A stretch of DNA of 64,000 nt, taken from positions 3,782,001-3,846,000 of the forward strand of contig NZ_JACCBJ010000001.1 of NCBI RefSeq assembly GCF_013408745.1, in the 5' to 3' direction. This stretch comes from Leifsonia soli. Lineage in GTDB: Bacteria > Actinomycetota > Actinomycetes > Actinomycetales > Microbacteriaceae. The notes under the pieces are model-generated. The model was not told where the DNA came from, made no database searches, and saw only the letters and a program-made list of their open reading frames with translations. Both the position numbers and the translations under genes were made by a program. This document shows, one piece after another, positions 24,574 through 33,195 of this stretch (the stretch's first letter is position 1; every line of letters begins with the position of its first letter).

Positions 24574-25245
24574 TCAGGCGACCTCGCGCACCTGTCCGTG
24601 CTTGATGTGCAGGCGGCGCTGGGCCCGCTTGGCGACCGCGGTGTCGTGCGTCACGATCACGACGGTGAGGCCGCGGTCGCGCCAGAGACCTTCGAGCAGG
24701 TCCATGATCTCGTCGCGCGTCTCCTCGTCCAGGTTGCCCGTCGGCTCGTCGGCCAGCAGCACCTCGGGATCCTTGACCAGCGCTCGCGCGATCGCGACGC
24801 GCTGCTGCTGGCCGCCGGAGAGCTCCGACGGCAGGTGGTTGCCACGGTCGGCCAGTCCGACCGAGGCGAGGGCCTCTGCGGCACGGCGCTTGCGCTCGGC
24901 CGCGCCCACCCGGAGCGGGGCGAGGGCCGTCTCCACGTTCTCCTGGGCGGTGAGGGTCGGGATCAGGTTGAAGCCCTGGAAGACGAAGCCGATCTCCTTC
25001 GCGCGGATCTTCGCGAGCCGTCCGTCGTGCTGCTTCGAGAGGCTGTCGGCTCCCAGCTGCACCGACCCGGAGGTGGGCCGGTCGAGCGCGCCGAGCATCT
25101 GCAGCAGGGTCGACTTGCCTCCTCCGGTCGGGCCCTGGATGGCGACCAGCTGGCCGTCGGGGATCTCCAGGGTCACGTCCGAGAGGGCGACGACCTGACG
25201 CTTGGACTGGCTGTAGGTCTTGGTGACGTCGGTGAGGGTGTACAT
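24574..25245 (-). CDS. ABC transporter ATP-binding protein (MacB/LolD type)
   Basis: A 223-residue ATPase with Walker A '[11 protein letters not shown]', Q-loop '[17 protein letters not shown]', signature '[15 protein letters not shown]', Walker B '[12 protein letters not shown]' and H-loop '[10 protein letters not shown]'. Length and sequence fit the MacB/FtsE/LolD group that energises extrusion without substrate translocation through the membrane. It lies 27 bases after the permease gene in a two-gene operon and is convergent with the hydrolase, six bases away. Confidence 0.93.
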   Translation of the reverse strand: MYTLTDVTKTYSQSKRQVVALSDVTLEIPDGQLVAIQGPTGGGKSTLLQMLGALDRPTSGSVQLGADSLSKQHDGRLAKIRAKEIGFVFQGFNLIPTLTAQENVETALAPLRVGAAERKRRAAEALASVGLADRGNHLPSELSGGQQQRVAIARALVKDPEVLLADEPTGNLDEETRDEIMDLLEGLWRDRGLTVVIVTHDTAVAKRAQRRLHIKHGQVREVA

Positions 25246-25272
25246 GCGAGCTCCTTCGAGGCGGGATGACGT

Positions 25273-26808
25273 TCAGGCGACCGAGCGCAGGGCTGCGGCG
25301 GGGCGGAGACGCGAGGCGCGCCACCCGCCGATGGCGCCGGCGAGCAGACCGCCGAGGACGGCGAGGCCGACTGCGCCGACGATGATCCAGAGCGTGACCG
25401 GGGCGTGCAGTGCGATGTTCGCGGAGCTGGTCGCCGCCTCCCTGGCCGCACCGAACGCGCCGCCGAAGCCGCGCGCGGCGCCCTCGCCGGTCCCGCCGGC
25501 CGCGGCTCCCTCCGCAGCGGGGCGCACGCCGGCCGCTCCGGTGGTGCCGCGCCCGATGCTGCCGGTCAGCGTCGGCGAGATCAGGTTGACGACCAGCACA
25601 CCGAGGAGGCCGACCGCGACGCCGATCACACCGCCGATCACTCCCTGGACGACCGACTCTCCGGCGACCTGCCCGACGATGCGCCGGTTGGACCAGCCGA
25701 TCGCCTTCAGGGTGCCGAACTCGCGGGTGCGCCGGGTGACGCCGGAGATGGTGAAGAGGATCGCGATGAGGAACGCGGCCGCGAGGACGATCACGGAAAG
25801 CCAGGTGCCCAGGTTCGCGATGAGCTGGCCGGCGCTTCCGAGGGAGCCGGACACCGTGGAGGCGAGGTCCGCCTGCGTGCTGACGGTCGCTCCCGAGACC
25901 GACTTCGTCAGGTCGGTCTTGATCTGGTCGATGTCGCCGGACGAGGCCGCCTTGACGTAGACGGAGGAGATCTTGCCGGTCTGGCCGGAGAGCGTCTGGG
26001 CGACGTCGAGCGGGATGTACGCGTTCGCCGCCGTCGTCGCATCGGAACCCGTCGCCGCGACGATCCCGATCACCGAGAAGTCGGTCCCGCCGATGGTGAC
26101 GGTGTCGCCGACGGCCTTGCTCGCGGTCTTGGCGTAGCTCGCGTCGAGCACCACCACATCCTTGCCCGCGTCGGCGGACGTGAAGCTGCGGCCGCCGGTC
26201 AGGGTGACCGAGGCGAGCGGCCCGACCGACGTGCCGGTGGGGTCGAGGCCGAGCACGGAGAACGAGTCGACGGTGAAGGAGCTGCCGCCCGCGCCATCCG
26301 AACCGCCCGTCGGCGGTGCGGTCGGCTGCCCGCCCTGACCGCTCTCGCGCTCCTGGCGCAGCTGCTGGAAGTTCGGCAGCGTCCCGCTGAAACTGGTGTT
26401 CGTCAGCGAGAGCACGGCCGCGGCCGCCTGGACGTTGTCCACCTTCTTCACGGTGGTGAGGGTGGAGGCGTCCATGACGGTCGCCCCGCGCGTCGGTTCG
26501 AGGCGGGAGGTGTTCACCTGTCGGCCGGCGCCGGTCTCGGTCCCGGCGTCTGCGCCGAAGTCGAAGCGCGGTCCGCCTCCCGCTCCCTGCAGCCCCGACG
26601 CGTTCTGCGCCGTCGCGGGCTGGCTGACGGTGATGTCGGTGCCGACGCCGTAGACGGACTGGAGCACGCTCTCCTGCGCCTGGCGCACCCCCGCGGAGAC
26701 CGCGTCGACGATGATGACCAGCGCGATCGCGAGGGCCATGCCGATGGCGATGATGATCGTCTGCTTGCGGCGGTTGAGCAGTTCGCGCCGGAGGTAGGTA
26801 CCGAACAT
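25273..26808 (-). CDS. ABC transporter permease (MacB/FtsX type)
   Basis: A 511-residue permease with one N-terminal membrane segment ('TIIIAIGMALAIALVIIVDA'), a large extracytoplasmic MacB_PCD domain of about 300 residues, then three C-terminal segments. The loop between the last helices carries a Gly/Ala-rich stretch near residues 420-455. It pairs with the ATPase at 24574. There is no MacA-like adaptor beside it. The exported substrate is unknown; antimicrobial or lipoprotein release are typical of the family. Confidence 0.92.
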   Translation of the reverse strand: MFGTYLRRELLNRRKQTIIIAIGMALAIALVIIVDAVSAGVRQAQESVLQSVYGVGTDITVSQPATAQNASGLQGAGGGPRFDFGADAGTETGAGRQVNTSRLEPTRGATVMDASTLTTVKKVDNVQAAAAVLSLTNTSFSGTLPNFQQLRQERESGQGGQPTAPPTGGSDGAGGSSFTVDSFSVLGLDPTGTSVGPLASVTLTGGRSFTSADAGKDVVVLDASYAKTASKAVGDTVTIGGTDFSVIGIVAATGSDATTAANAYIPLDVAQTLSGQTGKISSVYVKAASSGDIDQIKTDLTKSVSGATVSTQADLASTVSGSLGSAGQLIANLGTWLSVIVLAAAFLIAILFTISGVTRRTREFGTLKAIGWSNRRIVGQVAGESVVQGVIGGVIGVAVGLLGVLVVNLISPTLTGSIGRGTTGAAGVRPAAEGAAAGGTGEGAARGFGGAFGAAREAATSSANIALHAPVTLWIIVGAVGLAVLGGLLAGAIGGWRASRLRPAAALRSVA

Positions 26809-26920
26809 GGGCTCCCAAACTGTTCTGTCGGATGAAGGTCTGACGCGAGGCTAGGAAGCGCCGTTTTCGGGCCGCTATGGCGAAGCTATGCATCCGCCGA
26901 GTCCCGGGTCTGCTCGCGGA

Positions 26921-26950
26921 TGTCACATCCGGGCCCCCAGCCGTGTCGTA
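26921..26950 (+). promoter_or_regulatory. ECF41-type -35 element upstream of the oxidoreductase/sigma operon
   Basis: TGTCACA at 26921-26927 equals the -35 motif reported for ECF41 sigma factors. A CGTA at 26947-26950, 19 bases further on, is a possible -10 related to the reported CGTC, though the spacing and last base are not ideal. The ATG of the oxidoreductase follows at 26981. It suggests that the sigma factor encoded second in this operon directs its own operon. Confidence 0.55.
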
Positions 26951-26980
26951 CGGGTGAAGGCGACGAGAAGGAGGAGTCCC

Positions 26981-28198
26981 ATGCAGCAGCAGGCCGACGT
27001 GGTGGTGGTCGGAGGCGGATACGCCGGGGTGGCGGCGGCCAACCGGCTCAGCGGCACCGACGGTGTGAACGTCACCCTGGTGAATCCGCGGCCCGTGTTC
27101 GTCGAGCGCATCCGGCTCCATCAGCTGGCCGCCGGCACGGACGACGCGATCGTGGAGTTCGGGAGGGTGCTCGCGCCGTCGGTGCACCTCGTCGTCGACG
27201 CCGTCGAGCGCATCGATGCGGCCGCCCGGCAGGTCGAGCTCTCCTCGGGCCGGCGGCTCGGGTACGACCATCTGGTGTACGCCGCGGGCAGCGTCCACGC
27301 CCGCTCCGATGCACCGGGTGCCGCGGAGCACGCCCGGCCGATCGCGCAGCTCGCCGATGCGGACCGGCTGCGGGAGGAGCTCGCCGCGCTCGGGTCGACC
27401 GCGCCCATCGCGGTGGTGGGCGGAGGCCCGCTCGGCGTCGAGGTCGCGGCGGAGCTCGCCGAGCAGGGGAGGGCGGTCACCCTCTACTGCGGAGGACCGC
27501 TGGCGCCGTCGCTGCATCCCCGTGGCCGTCGATCCGTCGCCCGGCGGCTGGCCGCTCTCGGCGTCGCGGTGGAGGACGGCCCGGGTTCGCGGGTCACCGC
27601 GGTCGAGCGGGATGCGGTGGCGCTGGCCGACGGGAGCACGCGCCCCAGCGCCCTCACCGTCTGGGCGGCCGGATTCGTCGCCGCCGACCTGGCGCGGCGC
27701 AGCGGGCTCACCACCGACCGGGCCGGCCGGCTCATCACCGACGAGACGCTGACCAGCGTCGACGACGACCGCATCGTGGCGGCGGGCGACTCGGCCGCGC
27801 CGTCCGGGCGCCCGCTGCGGATGAGCTGCCAGGCGGCCGGGCCGCTCGGCGGCGCCGCCGCGGACACCGTCCTGCGCAGGATCGGCGGACAGGATCCCGC
27901 GCCGTTCGTGATGGGGTTCGTCGGCCTCTGCATCAGCCTGGGCCGGCGGCACGGGATCTTCCAGTTCGAGCACAGGGACGACACGGCGACGCGGGCGCAC
28001 ATCGGCGGCCGGGCCGGAGCGGCCGTGAAGGAGCTGGTGTGCCGGGGGACCGTGCAGCAGCTCGCTCTCGAGGCGCGGCATCCCGGCGTCACGCGGCTCC
28101 CCGCGGGCTTCGGCGACCGGGAGCGCCGCCGTATGCTCGCTGTGGACGGGTGGGCCGGCGGAGTCGCCGGCGCAGCGCCGAGGCGGGAGGGCGTATGA
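26981..28198 (+). CDS. NAD(P)/FAD-dependent oxidoreductase (NDH-2-like)
   Basis: A 405-residue flavoprotein. The N-terminal FAD motif is 'VVVVGGGYAGVAAANRL', the NAD(P) loop is 'IAVVGGGPLGVEVAAELAEQ', and 'RIVAAGDSAAPSG' is the second FAD contact. Redox-active Cys pairs are absent, so it resembles type II NADH dehydrogenase or related enzymes. ATG 26981 follows AAGGAGGAG. It overlaps the sigma-factor gene as ATGA. Oxidoreductases are the standard partners of ECF41 sigma factors. Confidence 0.9.
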   Translation: MQQQADVVVVGGGYAGVAAANRLSGTDGVNVTLVNPRPVFVERIRLHQLAAGTDDAIVEFGRVLAPSVHLVVDAVERIDAAARQVELSSGRRLGYDHLVYAAGSVHARSDAPGAAEHARPIAQLADADRLREELAALGSTAPIAVVGGGPLGVEVAAELAEQGRAVTLYCGGPLAPSLHPRGRRSVARRLAALGVAVEDGPGSRVTAVERDAVALADGSTRPSALTVWAAGFVAADLARRSGLTTDRAGRLITDETLTSVDDDRIVAAGDSAAPSGRPLRMSCQAAGPLGGAAADTVLRRIGGQDPAPFVMGFVGLCISLGRRHGIFQFEHRDDTATRAHIGGRAGAAVKELVCRGTVQQLALEARHPGVTRLPAGFGDRERRRMLAVDGWAGGVAGAAPRREGV

Positions 28199-29091
28199 AC
28201 GCGCACCGGACGGACGAGGCGACGTCGCGCTTCGTGGCGCACCGCAACCTCCTCTTCACCGTCGCGTACGAGATGCTCGGCTCGGCGGCGGACGCCGAGG
28301 ACGTCCTGCAGGAGACGTGGCTGCGCTGGAGCACCGTCGACCAGGCGGAGGTGCGGGAGCCCCGCGCCTACCTGGTGCGGATCGCGACGCGGCTGGCTCT
28401 CAACCGCCTCCGCAGCGCGCAGCGCCGTCGCGAGGCGTACGTGGGTCCGTGGCTGCCCGAGCCGCTGCTGACATCGCCCGACGTCGCCGAGGACGCCGAG
28501 CTGGCGGAGAGCGTCTCCCTGGCGCTCATGGTGGTGCTGGAGACCCTCGGGCCGACCGAGCGCGCGGTGTTCGTGCTGCGCGAGATCTTCGGCTTCGAGT
28601 TCGACGAGATCGCGGCGACGGTGGAGAAGACGCCGGCGACCGTTCGTCAGATCGCGCACCGTGCGCGGCAGCATGTCGAGGCGCGGCGCCCGCGCGTGAG
28701 CGTCAGCGCCGACGAGGCGCGCACGGCGCTCGCCGCCTTCCGGCTGGCCGTCGAGACCGGCGACGTGCAGGCGATGCTGGACGTTCTCGCCCCGGACGTC
28801 GTGCTGATCAGCGACGGAGGCGGGGTGAAGCAGGCGGCGCTCCGGCCGATCCTGGGAGCGGACAAGGTGACGCGCTTCATCGCCGGAGCCATCGCCAAGG
28901 CGGGCGTCGCGGTGACCTCGGAGGCGACCGTCGTCAACGGCAACCCGGCGCTCGCCCTGAGCGTCGACGGCGCGCTGGACGGTGTCCTCGCGGCGCGCGT
29001 GCAGGACGGGCGGATCGCGGGTCTGTACTTCGTCCGCAACCCGCGGAAGCTCACGCGGGTGGGGGAGGAGTTCGTCCTGTCCCTGCGCTGA
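28195..29091 (+). CDS. ECF41/SigJ-type RNA polymerase sigma factor with SnoaL-like C-terminal domain
   Basis: A 298-residue sigma factor. Region 2 includes 'LGSAADAEDVLQETWLRW'; the ECF41 linker signature 'WLPEPLL' is present; region 4 reads 'FGFEFDEIAATVEKTPATVR'. The C-terminal SnoaL/NTF2-like domain (residues about 170-298) has 'VLISDGGGVKQAALRPI' and 'FVRNPRKLTR', close to the DGGGK and NPDKL motifs of the group, which regulates activity in place of an anti-sigma factor. Note DGGGV rather than DGGGK. It is coupled to the oxidoreductase upstream. Confidence 0.92.
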   Translation: MNAHRTDEATSRFVAHRNLLFTVAYEMLGSAADAEDVLQETWLRWSTVDQAEVREPRAYLVRIATRLALNRLRSAQRRREAYVGPWLPEPLLTSPDVAEDAELAESVSLALMVVLETLGPTERAVFVLREIFGFEFDEIAATVEKTPATVRQIAHRARQHVEARRPRVSVSADEARTALAAFRLAVETGDVQAMLDVLAPDVVLISDGGGVKQAALRPILGADKVTRFIAGAIAKAGVAVTSEATVVNGNPALALSVDGALDGVLAARVQDGRIAGLYFVRNPRKLTRVGEEFVLSLR

Positions 29092-29199
29092 GCGCAGCGC
29101 GGATCGAAGCACCTCCGTCTCACGCCGGGAGCGCTCAGAGAGTTCATAGGTTGTGCAAAGACGGCATCCATCACCCTCCTCATAATGAGAAAGGTGACC

Positions 29200-29955
29200 A
29201 TGAACGCGCGCGCCGCCTCCGGCCCCTCCAGCCAGCCCCGTACCCTCCTGCGCCGTGCGGACGGCAGCGCCATCCGCGTGCTCGTCGTCGATGACGAGGC
29301 GACACTGACGGATCTGCTCGCGATGGCCCTCCACTACGAGGACTGGGAGGTCAAGACGGCGTCGAACGGGCAGCAGGCGCTGCAGCTGTCGCGCGAGTTC
29401 AAGCCGGACGTCGTGGTGCTCGACATCATGCTTCCCGACATCGACGGCCTCCAGGTGCTGTCGCGGATGCGCGCCGACGGCAACGAGGCGCCCGTGCTCT
29501 TCCTCACCGCGAAGGACTCCCTGGACGACCGCATCGCCGGCCTCACCGCCGGCGGCGACGACTACGTGACGAAGCCGTTCAGCCTGGAGGAGCTGGTCGC
29601 GCGGCTGCGCGGCCTGCTGCGCCGGTCGCGTGCGGCCGTCGCCGACCACGACGACCCGGTGCTCATTGTCGGCGACCTCGTGCTCGACGAGGACAGCTAC
29701 GAGGTGCACCGCGACGGCGAGCCCATCCAGCTGACCGCAACAGAGTTCGAGCTCCTGCGGTTCCTGATGCGGAATCCGCGCCGCGTGCTCAGCAAGGCCC
29801 AGATCCTCGACCGGGTCTGGAGTTACGACTTCGGCGGATCCTCCAGCGTCGTCGAGCTCTACATCTCCTACCTGCGCAAGAAGATCGACGCCGGCCGCGC
29901 CCCGATGATCCACACCGTCCGCGGCGCCGGCTACATGGTGAAGGCCGCGCAATGA
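29200..29955 (+). CDS. OmpR/PhoB-family response regulator
   Basis: A 251-residue regulator. Receiver: 'RVLVVDDEATLTDLLAMAL', phospho-Asp in 'PDVVVLDIMLPDIDGLQVL' and Lys in 'YVTKPFSLEEL'. The winged helix ends 'VVELYISYLRKKIDAG' and 'MIHTVRGAGYMVK'. It resembles actinobacterial TcrA/TrcR-type regulators. ATG 29200 is preferred to 29185 because GAAAGG lies seven bases upstream. Stop and kinase start overlap as ATGA. The upstream gap 29092-29199 has no clear promoter. Confidence 0.93.
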   Translation: MNARAASGPSSQPRTLLRRADGSAIRVLVVDDEATLTDLLAMALHYEDWEVKTASNGQQALQLSREFKPDVVVLDIMLPDIDGLQVLSRMRADGNEAPVLFLTAKDSLDDRIAGLTAGGDDYVTKPFSLEELVARLRGLLRRSRAAVADHDDPVLIVGDLVLDEDSYEVHRDGEPIQLTATEFELLRFLMRNPRRVLSKAQILDRVWSYDFGGSSSVVELYISYLRKKIDAGRAPMIHTVRGAGYMVKAAQ

Positions 29956-31520
29956 CCTCCGCCCGCGTCGCGGGCGGCCCGGTCACCGAGTCAGCCGGAA
30001 CGGGTCGCGCGAGCGGCCGGTCCTGGCGCATCCGGCCGTTCCGCTCGTGGACGCTGCGGAGCCGTGTCGTGCTCGTCGTCGTGGCGATGCTGGCGGTGCT
30101 GGGCGCCGTGATCGGGACGGCCAGCGTGTTCGCGCTGCAGAACTATCTGATGCAGCGGCTGGACGGGCAGCTCACCTCCGCGCTCGACCGCGGTCAGCGC
30201 GCGGCGGACCGGATCTACGGCGACCAGCCGACCGGGCCGGATGTGATCGGCATCGTCCAGACGCCCGGTCAGCAGACCGGGACCTTCGGCGTGATCCGGA
30301 GCGGCGACATGCTGCTCTATCCGGTCATCCTCTCCGAGAGGCCGCCGGGCAGCACGCCCGATCAGCCGGTCGCGCCGAAGCGGGTGCTCATCTCCACCAC
30401 CGCCCTCATCAGCCTGCCGTCGGACGGGCACCCGCGGACGATCGACCTCGGCGCGTCCCTGGGCGACTACCGCGTCGCCGCGGTGGAGCTCACGAACGGC
30501 GACAGCGTCATCATCGGCCTGCCCCTCAGCGACGTGAATGCGACCGTCGCCCGGCTCACCCTCGTCATCGTGCTCGTCACCCTGGCCGGGCTGGTGTTCG
30601 CGTTCCTCCTCGCGAGCGTCGTGGTCCGTCTGGCGATGCGACCCCTGGAGCGGGTGGCGGGCACCGCAGAGCAGGTCTCCTCCCTGCCGCTCGACCGGGG
30701 GGATGTCGCGCTGTCGGTCCGCGTGCCGGAGGCCGACACCGATCAGCACACGGAGGTCGGCAAGGTCGGTTCGGCGCTCAACCGCATGCTCGGCCATGTC
30801 GCCTCCGCTCTGACGGCCCGGCAGGCGAGCGAGCAGAAGGTGCGCCAGTTCGTGGCCGACGCCAGCCACGAACTGCGCACGCCGCTCGCGTCCATCCGCG
30901 GTTACGCCGAGTTGACCCGGCGGGCGCCGCACGAGCTTCCGCCGGACGTGACACACTCGCTCGGCCGCATCGAGTCGGAGGCGACCCGCATGACCTCGCT
31001 CGTCGAGGACCTCCTGCTGCTCGCCCGCCTCGACGAGGGGCGTGAGCTCGACCGCGACCCGGTCGACCTGTCCCTTCTGCTGGTGGATGCGCTCAGCGAC
31101 GCGCACGCCGCCGGCCCCGGCCACGAGTGGGCGCTCGATCTTCCGGATGAGCCCGTCGAGGTGGTCGGCGACGCCCCGCGACTGCATCAGGTGCTCATGA
31201 ACCTGCTCGCGAACGCGCGCGTGCACACCCCGGACGGCACGAAGGTGACGGCCGGATTGCGGGTGGACGAGGACGCGCACCGTGCCGTGATCACGGTCGC
31301 GGACGATGGGCCCGGCATCCCGGAGGAGCTGCAGGCGACGCTGTTCGAGCGCTTCGCCCGGGGCGACAGCTCCCGCAACCGCGCCACCGGATCGACGGGA
31401 CTGGGCCTCGCCATCGTGCAGGCCGTCGTCCAGGCGCACGGGGGAGACGTGTCGGTGACCAGCGAGCCCGGGCGCACGGTGTTCACGGTCTCGCTGCCGC
31501 TCGTGCCGACGGCCGCCTGA
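29952..31520 (+). CDS. Membrane sensor histidine kinase
   Basis: A 522-residue kinase. Two membrane segments (about residues 35-60 and 195-220) flank an extracytoplasmic sensor of about 130 residues. A HAMP linker follows, then HisKA 'FVADASHELRTPLASIRGY' with the phospho-His, N box 'QVLMNLLANARVHTPDG', G1 'VADDGPGIPEEL' and G2 'STGLGLAIVQAVV'. It overlaps the regulator gene by four bases. The stimulus is unknown; the sensor region matches nothing I recognise. Confidence 0.93.
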   Translation: MTSARVAGGPVTESAGTGRASGRSWRIRPFRSWTLRSRVVLVVVAMLAVLGAVIGTASVFALQNYLMQRLDGQLTSALDRGQRAADRIYGDQPTGPDVIGIVQTPGQQTGTFGVIRSGDMLLYPVILSERPPGSTPDQPVAPKRVLISTTALISLPSDGHPRTIDLGASLGDYRVAAVELTNGDSVIIGLPLSDVNATVARLTLVIVLVTLAGLVFAFLLASVVVRLAMRPLERVAGTAEQVSSLPLDRGDVALSVRVPEADTDQHTEVGKVGSALNRMLGHVASALTARQASEQKVRQFVADASHELRTPLASIRGYAELTRRAPHELPPDVTHSLGRIESEATRMTSLVEDLLLLARLDEGRELDRDPVDLSLLLVDALSDAHAAGPGHEWALDLPDEPVEVVGDAPRLHQVLMNLLANARVHTPDGTKVTAGLRVDEDAHRAVITVADDGPGIPEELQATLFERFARGDSSRNRATGSTGLGLAIVQAVVQAHGGDVSVTSEPGRTVFTVSLPLVPTAA

Positions 31521-31527
31521 GTCCGAT

Positions 31528-31557
31528 TTGCGGACACGGGTCCGCATCCCGTACCCT
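31528..31557 (+). promoter_or_regulatory. Promoter of the rplJ-rplL operon
   Basis: TTGCGG (31528-31533), an 18-base spacer and TACCCT (31552-31557) precede the L10 leader. The dyad GCGGAC-ACGG-GTCCGC (31530-31545) covers the -35 region. Transcription would start near 31564. Confidence 0.55.
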
Positions 31558-31563
31558 GTACGA

Positions 31564-31779
31564 AGCCAAAGACCGCTGGTTGTCGTGCTCGCATGACCGA
31601 AGATCCCACTCAGGTGGGGGCCCGCGCAGGTGTATGAAGCAAGTTCCGCATTTTCTGCGTCGCCAGCTCCGTGCCTCTGCGCCGGAGCTTTTTTCTTTGT
31701 CCGGTGACGGTGTCGTCCAGCGACTTTGGCGGGCACACCGCTCCCGCGGTGTGCGACGAAGAAGATTGAGGAGTAGGCC
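31564..31779 (+). ncRNA. Ribosomal protein L10 leader (autoregulatory 5' UTR)
   Basis: The roughly 215-base untranslated region ahead of rplJ has the position, length and hairpin-rich content of the L10 leader, where the L10-L7/L12 complex binds its own mRNA. An internal terminator-like hairpin at 31665-31694 suggests transcription attenuation. The downstream AGGAG at about 31770 serves rplJ. Start is estimated from the promoter. Confidence 0.65.
31665..31694 (+). terminator. Intrinsic terminator within the L10 leader (attenuator)
   Basis: AGCTCCG (31665-31671) pairs with CGGAGCT (31683-31689), followed by a run of six T. It sits about 90 bases before the rplJ start and would end transcription unless the leader folds differently. 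Confidence 0.7.
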
Positions 31780-32295
31780 ATGGCGAACAAGGAAGCCACG
31801 GTCGCCGAGCTCGAGAACCTGTTCGAGAGCTCGACCGCCGTTCTGCTGACCGAGTACCGCGGTCTCACTGTCGCTCAGCTCAAGCAGCTGCGCACGTCGA
31901 TCAGTGAGCACGCGACCTACGCCGTGGTGAAGAACACGCTGACCAAGATCGCGGCCAACAACGCCGGCATCTCGTCGTTCGACGAGGAGCTCGCTGGGCC
32001 GTCCGCGATCGCCTTCGTGCACGGTGACCCTGTCGCCGTCGCGAAGTCGCTGCGTGACTTCGCCAAGGCAAACCCTCTGCTTGTGGTCAAGGGCGGTTAC
32101 TTCGACGGTAACGCGCTGACCGCAGAAGAGGTAGGCAAGCTCGCCGACCTCGAGTCCCGTGAGGTTCTGCTGGCCAAGCTGGCCGGCGCCTTCAAGGCCT
32201 CGCTGTTCGGAGCCGCATATCTGTTCAACGCACCGCTGTCGAAGGCCGTTCGCACGGTCGACGCGCTGCGTGAGAAGCAGGAGTCCGCTGCCTGA
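31780..32295 (+). CDS. rplJ: 50S ribosomal protein L10
   Basis: A 171-residue protein, normal length for L10. It starts '[20 protein letters not shown]' and shows '[17 protein letters not shown]', '[17 protein letters not shown]' and '[19 protein letters not shown]'. L10 anchors L7/L12 dimers to 23S rRNA to form the stalk and represses its own mRNA. The ribosome site is GAGGAG. It is followed 53 bases later by rplL. Confidence 0.98.
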   Translation: MANKEATVAELENLFESSTAVLLTEYRGLTVAQLKQLRTSISEHATYAVVKNTLTKIAANNAGISSFDEELAGPSAIAFVHGDPVAVAKSLRDFAKANPLLVVKGGYFDGNALTAEEVGKLADLESREVLLAKLAGAFKASLFGAAYLFNAPLSKAVRTVDALREKQESAA

Positions 32296-32348
32296 GTCCT
32301 CACGGACAAGGCCAGCGGTGAGTAACCACACACACTAAGGAGAGAACA

Positions 32349-32738
32349 ATGGCAAAGCTTTCGACTGAGGAGCTGCTCGAGGCGTTCAAGGAGCTCACGC
32401 TCATTGAGCTCAGCGAGTTCGTGAAGAAGTTCGAGGAGACCTTCGAGGTCACCGCCGCCGCCCCCGTCGCCGTGGCCGCTCCGGCCGCCGGTGGTGCGGG
32501 CGCCGCTGCCGAAGAGGTCGAGGAGAAGGACTCCTTCGACGTCGTCCTCGAGGCCGCCGGTGACAAGAAGATCCAGGTCATCAAGGAGGTGCGCGCCCTC
32601 ACCAGCCTCGGCCTCGGTGAGGCGAAGGCCCTCGTTGACGGCGCGCCGAGCACCGTGCTCGAGGGTGCCAACAAGGAGACCGCTGACAAGGCGAAGGCCC
32701 AGCTCGAAGAGGCTGGCGCCACCGTCACCCTGAAGTAA
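32349..32738 (+). CDS. rplL: 50S ribosomal protein L7/L12
   Basis: A 129-residue protein. The N-terminal dimerisation domain '[20 protein letters not shown]' is linked by an Ala/Pro/Gly hinge (about residues 38-56) to the C-terminal factor-binding domain with '[20 protein letters not shown]' and '[14 protein letters not shown]'. It recruits elongation factors to the ribosome. TAAGGAG precedes the start. Unlike the common order, rpoB does not follow; a long gap with hairpins does. Confidence 0.98.
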   Translation: MAKLSTEELLEAFKELTLIELSEFVKKFEETFEVTAAAPVAVAAPAAGGAGAAAEEVEEKDSFDVVLEAAGDKKIQVIKEVRALTSLGLGEAKALVDGAPSTVLEGANKETADKAKAQLEEAGATVTLK

Positions 32739-32740
32739 TC

Positions 32741-32760
32741 GGGGCCCCTCGGGGCTCTTC
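32741..32760 (+). terminator. Hairpin terminator after rplL
   Basis: The GGGGCCCCTCGGGGCTCT segment can fold as GCCC-CTCG-GGGC extended by wobble pairs and ends in TCTTCTT. It starts two bases after the rplL stop, so it is the likely end of the ribosomal operon. Confidence 0.6.
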
Positions 32761-32837
32761 TTACCGACGGCTGACTGCCGCTGTGTCGTAGACACAGGCG
32801 CGACGCGGACTCCTCCCATCAGAGAGTGTCCGCGTTG

Positions 32838-32894
32838 CGGAGGGCGTCGCCCCCGTAACGGGGCGACGCCCTCCGTGCGTTAACCGACGCACGG
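32838..32894. terminator. Two abutting hairpins in the rplL downstream gap
   Basis: CGGAGGGCGTCGCCCC (32838-32853) and its exact complement (32860-32875) form a 16-bp stem with a six-base loop. CCGTGCGT (32873-32880) and ACGCACGG (32887-32894) form a second stem that shares three bases with the first, so the two are mutually exclusive. No T-run follows. They may be a back-up terminator or an RNA switch. The gap 32739-33195 otherwise holds only a possible small gene and the 33137 hairpin. Confidence 0.6.
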
Positions 32895-32981
32895 GCGCGG
32901 ATGCTCACCCATCCACGCGTCCGATCGCGCCAGCCAGCGTGCATCGGTGTGCAAGGACGCACAACCGGAAGAAGAACCACG

Positions 32982-33125
32982 ATGAATACCAGTTCGTGGC
33001 GTGCTTACGCCTCGCGACTGCGTGACTTCGGTCACGCGATGCTCCACGGTGAGGACCGCGACAGCGGTTGCCACCCACCGGATCTGTGCCGCAGGACCCT
33101 CCTCTACGACAGGTACCTGCGGTAA
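32982..33125 (+). CDS. Possible small protein, 47 residues, unknown
   Basis: ATG 32982 follows GGAAGAAG and opens a 47-codon frame beginning 'MNTSSWRAYASRLRDFGHAM' and ending 'RRTLLYDRYLR'. It is basic, with two Cys and three His. A 14-bp stem hairpin begins 11 bases after its stop, as expected for a real transcription unit. Codon use is less GC-biased than in the neighbours. No family is recognised, and the transcript could equally be a small RNA. Confidence 0.4.
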   Translation: MNTSSWRAYASRLRDFGHAMLHGEDRDSGCHPPDLCRRTLLYDRYLR

Positions 33126-33136
33126 CACCCACCACG

Positions 33137-33168
33137 AAGCGCCCCCGGCCACCCGGCCGGGGGCGCTT
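33137..33168 (+). terminator. Strong GC-rich hairpin terminator
   Basis: AAGCGCCCCCGGCC (33137-33150) and GGCCGGGGGCGCTT (33155-33168) are perfect complements with a four-base loop. It separates the possible small gene from the methyltransferase and may work in both directions. Confidence 0.7.
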
Positions 33169-33195
33169 CGCCGTCGACCGTCTAGACTCCGACCC

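Noticed and set aside
24533..28081. 1182-residue minus-strand frame
   Set aside because: Runs antisense or out of frame through the ABC and oxidoreductase genes, with low-complexity Arg/Gly/Pro content and no domain.
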